DNA of 64,000 nt from Delphinus delphis (Eukaryota > Chordata > Mammalia > Artiodactyla > Delphinidae), in assembly GCF_949987515.2 (NCBI RefSeq), contig NC_082693.1, positions 18,782,994 through 18,846,993 on the forward strand, given 5' to 3'. Each line of letters starts with the position of its first letter. Position 1 is the stretch's first letter. The translations under genes and the position numbers were made by a program. This document shows, piece after piece, positions 60,791-64,000 of this stretch. The notes beneath the pieces are model-generated. The model made no database searches, was not told the DNA's origin, and was given only the letters and a program-made list of their open reading frames with translations.

Positions 60791-61934
60791 TTAGGCATGA
60801 CAAAATGCTGATACTGGAAGGTTGGCAAGACTCGTTAGGCAAACGAGCGCCCAGTGATTGAAATGCCTGCCTCAACAAAAATCACAAATGATTACATATT
60901 CTGAGACCTGCAGGAATCCTCATGGGTCCTCAGCATCACGAATGGTAAATCTCCACATGCACGGGTCTTCTGCATTTAAATTTTTTTACTTATGGGGGAT
61001 GTCCATGGAAAGTTATGCTCCCAAAGAGCTACGTTTGCCTTCACATATGTTGTTTCTGCCTGAATTCAATGTCAGGTTCCTAAAAGCAAATTTCACGTCT
61101 TGGTAACTCACTTTCATGGTAGTTCTTTTGAAAGGAATTAATAACTTTCCCCAGCACTAAAAATTTAGGCTATTGAACGTGTGTAGACTTTGTGCCTCTC
61201 TAGAGTCTTATTGAATGGTCTTCTGGAGAAAAGTTAAGTTCTACAAATATGAAACCAGTTAAAAACATGTTGAATTTCAAAGTTTTAATTTTACTTCTTT
61301 TAAAATGCCTTCAAATGGTAACCTAAGGCACCTTTAAAAAAAGAAAATAAGTCATGTGTATTAGTAATTTCAGAGGGAAGCAGATTATTTTACTCCATTC
61401 CTAGAGAGTAAAGGAGTAAACCTCCCAAACTGGGCAGATATAGTAGAAGGAGATGGTAGCTGGAACGAAGGAACATTCGCACGAGGAGACAGTGCGTTGG
61501 GAAGCAAACGTCTCATTTCTTTTCCTTCTGTCTTCCTCAAGAACTGAGTGTCTCTAGCAGGGAGATGGGAGGAAAGACAGGCCATTATTAACCACAGAAA
61601 GCCAGACAGGTAAACAAACACTTTCTCCTTGATCAGCTTAGAAGCTCTCAGGGACCAGATTATTGCCAAAGAGGCACCTGCTTTTGAGAATTGAGGACAT
61701 GCTGCTGGGAGGTTTCGGACATGAAGTTAAGACTCAGATTGCATTATATCAATAAGATAAGCATATAGCCTCTAGGAAAGTGAATGAGGGTGTTCTTTTT
61801 AATTTAGTCTTTTCTTCATGTATTTGTCTTTGTTTTCGTAGAGTTTAGTTGTGGTAAACATAAATCATGCTTACTTTAGTAAAAAAATGTAATTGCTCTA
61901 ATTTAGAATAGTGGTTAAAATGTATATTTTAGAA
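60791..61934. other. No gene seen
   Basis: Open stretches at 60858-61106 (plus) and 61385-61669 (minus, 94 codons) lack any recognised domain. Confidence 0.45.
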
Positions 61935-62095
61935 TAAAATATATGTGGGTTGAAATCTCAGCTCACCCATTATAAAAGTTATGACCTTAGTCATCTAACC
62001 TCTTAGTTTTTGGCTCCTTATGTGTAAAACGGAAAACATAGTGGTGCCTACCTAATTTTAAATGCCTGATAAATCTTGGCCATTACTATGAGTAT
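61935..62095 (+). repeat. MIR SINE fragment
   Basis: Reads 'gggttgaaatctcagctcac', 'atgaccttagtcatctaacc', 'cttatgtgtaaaacggaaaa', 'tggtgcctacc', the MIR core in order. Confidence 0.65.
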
Positions 62096-62762
62096 TATGA
62101 AAAACTTGGGTAGGTGTGGATTTTAATGCCCTATGATAGTGCAGTGGGAAATCTACTGCAGTTGTTGGCACTTTATATAACCTGCCAAGGCAATTAAGAG
62201 ATGAACTGCTTCCGTAAATGGCAAAATGGAACAGTTTTTGGTCACAGATGATCACTGCGAGAATCTGTAAAGTACAATATAGGGGAGGACTTTCTCACTG
62301 GGAAAACTGCCTGGGAGCTCTGGGGGAGCCATCCAGTCTGCATCATTCTATCATGAGTTTTTCCACTGGGTCAGTCTTGGCCATTGGCTTGGGTGTAGAA
62401 TGGTGATAGTGGCAATTCTATAGCAGTGGATGCATGGAAAGGACTGATAAATTTGTAATGACCATTTGTTTGTCAAACTGGCCTGCACTCTTGAGGCTTC
62501 TAGGTTACAACCATCTGGTTCTCTTACTAACTAAACAGATCCCCCAATACCTCTCATTTTGTGATTTCTCACTCTATAAAATATGGAATTTTGAAACATG
62601 GTTTGTGAGAAAATATGTACTGTATTTTTATTTTATCTTTTTATATTTTATTCACTTAATAGAAATGAAACACATGTGTAAAAGGACCTAACCCCTTTTC
62701 TTTCATTCGAGTGCCTTTAGAGGGCTGCATTGCAATAGATATATCATAATGTGTTTTGCAGC
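62096..62762. other. No gene seen
   Basis: AT-rich, unrecognised. Confidence 0.5.
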
Positions 62763-63269
62763 TGTTGACCCAAGTAAAGAGAGACACTGAGACAAGGTCA
62801 CAAAAATTAATGTATTTTGGGATAAGCAAGGAATTCCAATTCAGGACAAGCAAACAATAGCAAGCTACAGGTGAGTCTCTTGAGGGTTTGGGGTATGTTG
62901 TATTTGTGGGTTGGGAATGTAAAGAGGGAAGAGTTCAGTCAGAGCTGGCTAAAATAAACAACAAAGAGATACCAACCTTGAAAACTTCCCAAGCACACAA
63001 CATCAGTCCAGTAACACAAAGCTCAATTCAGGCCACTCTGTGAGGCCAGCCTGACCTGGATGATCTTCCATTCATGCCTCTGGCAAAACTTCCCAAGGTT
63101 GATATGAGACAAGCTCTGATCAACCCCCTATCATCTGAGAAAATTCTGACAATATCAGTTTTCTGTAAGTCACGCATTTGCAGGAAATCAAACTCCAAGT
63201 CCTTAAGTTTTGTCTTCCTGTAGTCACATGTGTGAGCTTCTCCATTTTGTACCCTCCAGTTCTATTTCA
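62763..63269 (-). repeat. 3' LTR of a second antisense ERV
   Basis: 507 bp with TG...CA ends on the minus strand (TGAAATAGAACTGG ... GGGTCAACA). On that strand the internal side carries a purine-rich tract 'aaaaggggaaaatgtg' ending about 20 bp before the LTR start (near 63280-63300), as expected for a polypurine tract. The minus-strand tail 'ctctctttacttgggtcaac' resembles a U5 end. The LTR itself differs from the LTRs at 2.8-7.4 kb. Confidence 0.65.
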
Positions 63270-63932
63270 GATTGAATTTTTTTCACATTTTCCCCTTTTG
63301 ATCAAGATCTTTTGCAGAAAGTATAGCTGATCAATAATGCCATTTAGGTCTTGTTTGTTATTGTTGTGTGTGTGGGGGGGGTATAGTTCTTTATAGATGG
63401 ATTGTATTGTATGCCATACAAAGCTGAGGAGGGTTGTCCTCCGGCATCTTTTTTTCATGAAGTTGAGATGGATCATCCTCAGGTGTTTTGTTCCACAGAG
63501 CTGAGGAGGACCATCTGCAGGTGTCTTGTCCCATGGAAGAGGGAAATTATATGGAATTTCACTGTCCTCACTTAAACAACAGGCAGATTGAAAAATAAAG
63601 AATCTCCATTATGTCCCTCTAAGGTGGATAGTTTAGTTTACTCACATTTGAGAAGGAATCATTTCTATGGAAACAAAAGAAAAACAAAGATTAACAGTTC
63701 CAGCAAATTATAAATTTAGTTTCTGAGGTTTGGAGAGCAGCCAATTGAGAAAATTTCTAGATGTTGGGTTCTAAGCATCCTCAGATGGAATGAGGGCAAG
63801 CAATAGCAACCTGACAGATTTTCCTGGATTGAAGTGTGAACGTCTCTGGTGACCTTTCTCAGTGGCCACGTATCAACAGGCACAAAGATTGTCCACACAT
63901 AAAGTGTTGTGGTGATTTCTCTGAAGTTTATA
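63270..63932 (-). other. ERV internal 3' region, antisense
   Basis: Continues from the LTR and is clearly related to 3440-3705 ('tttctagatgt', 'caacaggc', 'ttgtggtgatttc'). No coding frame survives. It is interrupted at a TA dinucleotide by the element at 63933, and any more would lie beyond the window. Confidence 0.6.
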
Positions 63933-64000
63933 CAGTTGTTCCTCGGTATCCATGGGGGATTGGTTCCAGCACTCCATCAAATACCAAAAATCTATGGCTG
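63933..64000. mobile_element. Tigger/pogo-like DNA transposon end (truncated by window)
   Basis: Starts CAGTTG directly after a TA target dinucleotide, then 'ttcctcggtatccatggggg', 'attggttccagcactc', 'aaataccaaaaatctatggc'. This is the terminal repeat sequence of a Tc1/mariner-superfamily Tigger-type MER element. Only 68 bp are in the window. Confidence 0.65.

Overview
This window looks like a nuclear chromosome segment of a cetacean (whale, dolphin or porpoise). It is AT-rich, has no continuous gene, and is packed with mammal-type interspersed repeats. The order-level evidence is the SINEs at 24368-24654 (minus), 34601-34809 (plus), 35043-35147 (plus) and 40904-41250 (plus). They carry the tRNA-derived head 'cttccctggtgg' and the body 'agatcccacatgccgcgga' that I know from CHR-type SINEs of the cetacean/hippo lineage. 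No ruminant BovB LINE and no primate Alu was seen. Species cannot be fixed by eye.

Layout. 1-2.8 kb: unique or very old sequence with one diffuse dispersed repeat. 2.8-7.4 kb: decayed antisense endogenous retrovirus-like element with an LTR at each end. 9-9.6 kb: L2 and MIR. 11.6-12.3 kb: solo LTR. 12.8-13.1 kb: fossil of a CR1/L2-clade reverse transcriptase. 14.0-14.7 kb: MIR split by a solo LTR. 14.9-17.0 kb: MIR and L2. 18.2-19.5 kb: twin-primed (5'-inverted) L1. 23.3 kb: unidentified exon-like open stretch. 24.4-25.3 kb: CHR SINE and old L1 3' end. 25.3-34.6 kb: mostly non-repetitive, with L2 and MIR relics. 34.6-41.3 kb: SINEs, an old L1 tail, a nearly full-length but broken L1, and another CHR SINE. 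44.2-45.0 kb: MLT1-like LTR holding a nested hAT-type element. 45.4-46.4 kb: 3'-end L1. 48.3-48.8 kb: LTR. 49.1-55.9 kb: antisense old L1, a sense old L1 and a second antisense L1 in series. 57.1 kb: second exon-like stretch. 62.8-64 kb: another antisense ERV with LTR, interrupted by the start of a Tigger-like DNA transposon at the window edge.

Function. I found no intact protein gene, RNA gene, CRISPR array or operon. The recognisable coding sequence is retrotransposon ORF1/ORF2 and RT relics, all carrying stops or frameshifts, so nothing here should be autonomously mobile. The window fits an intergenic desert or a very long intron. Two short splice-flanked open stretches (23264-23397 and 57133-57232) are the only hints of host exons, and I could not identify either. 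I did not find a new biological system. The value of the window is in its insertion histories: target-site duplications, nested insertions, a twin-priming inversion and the RT fossil. All repeat family names come from recognition by eye and need a library search.
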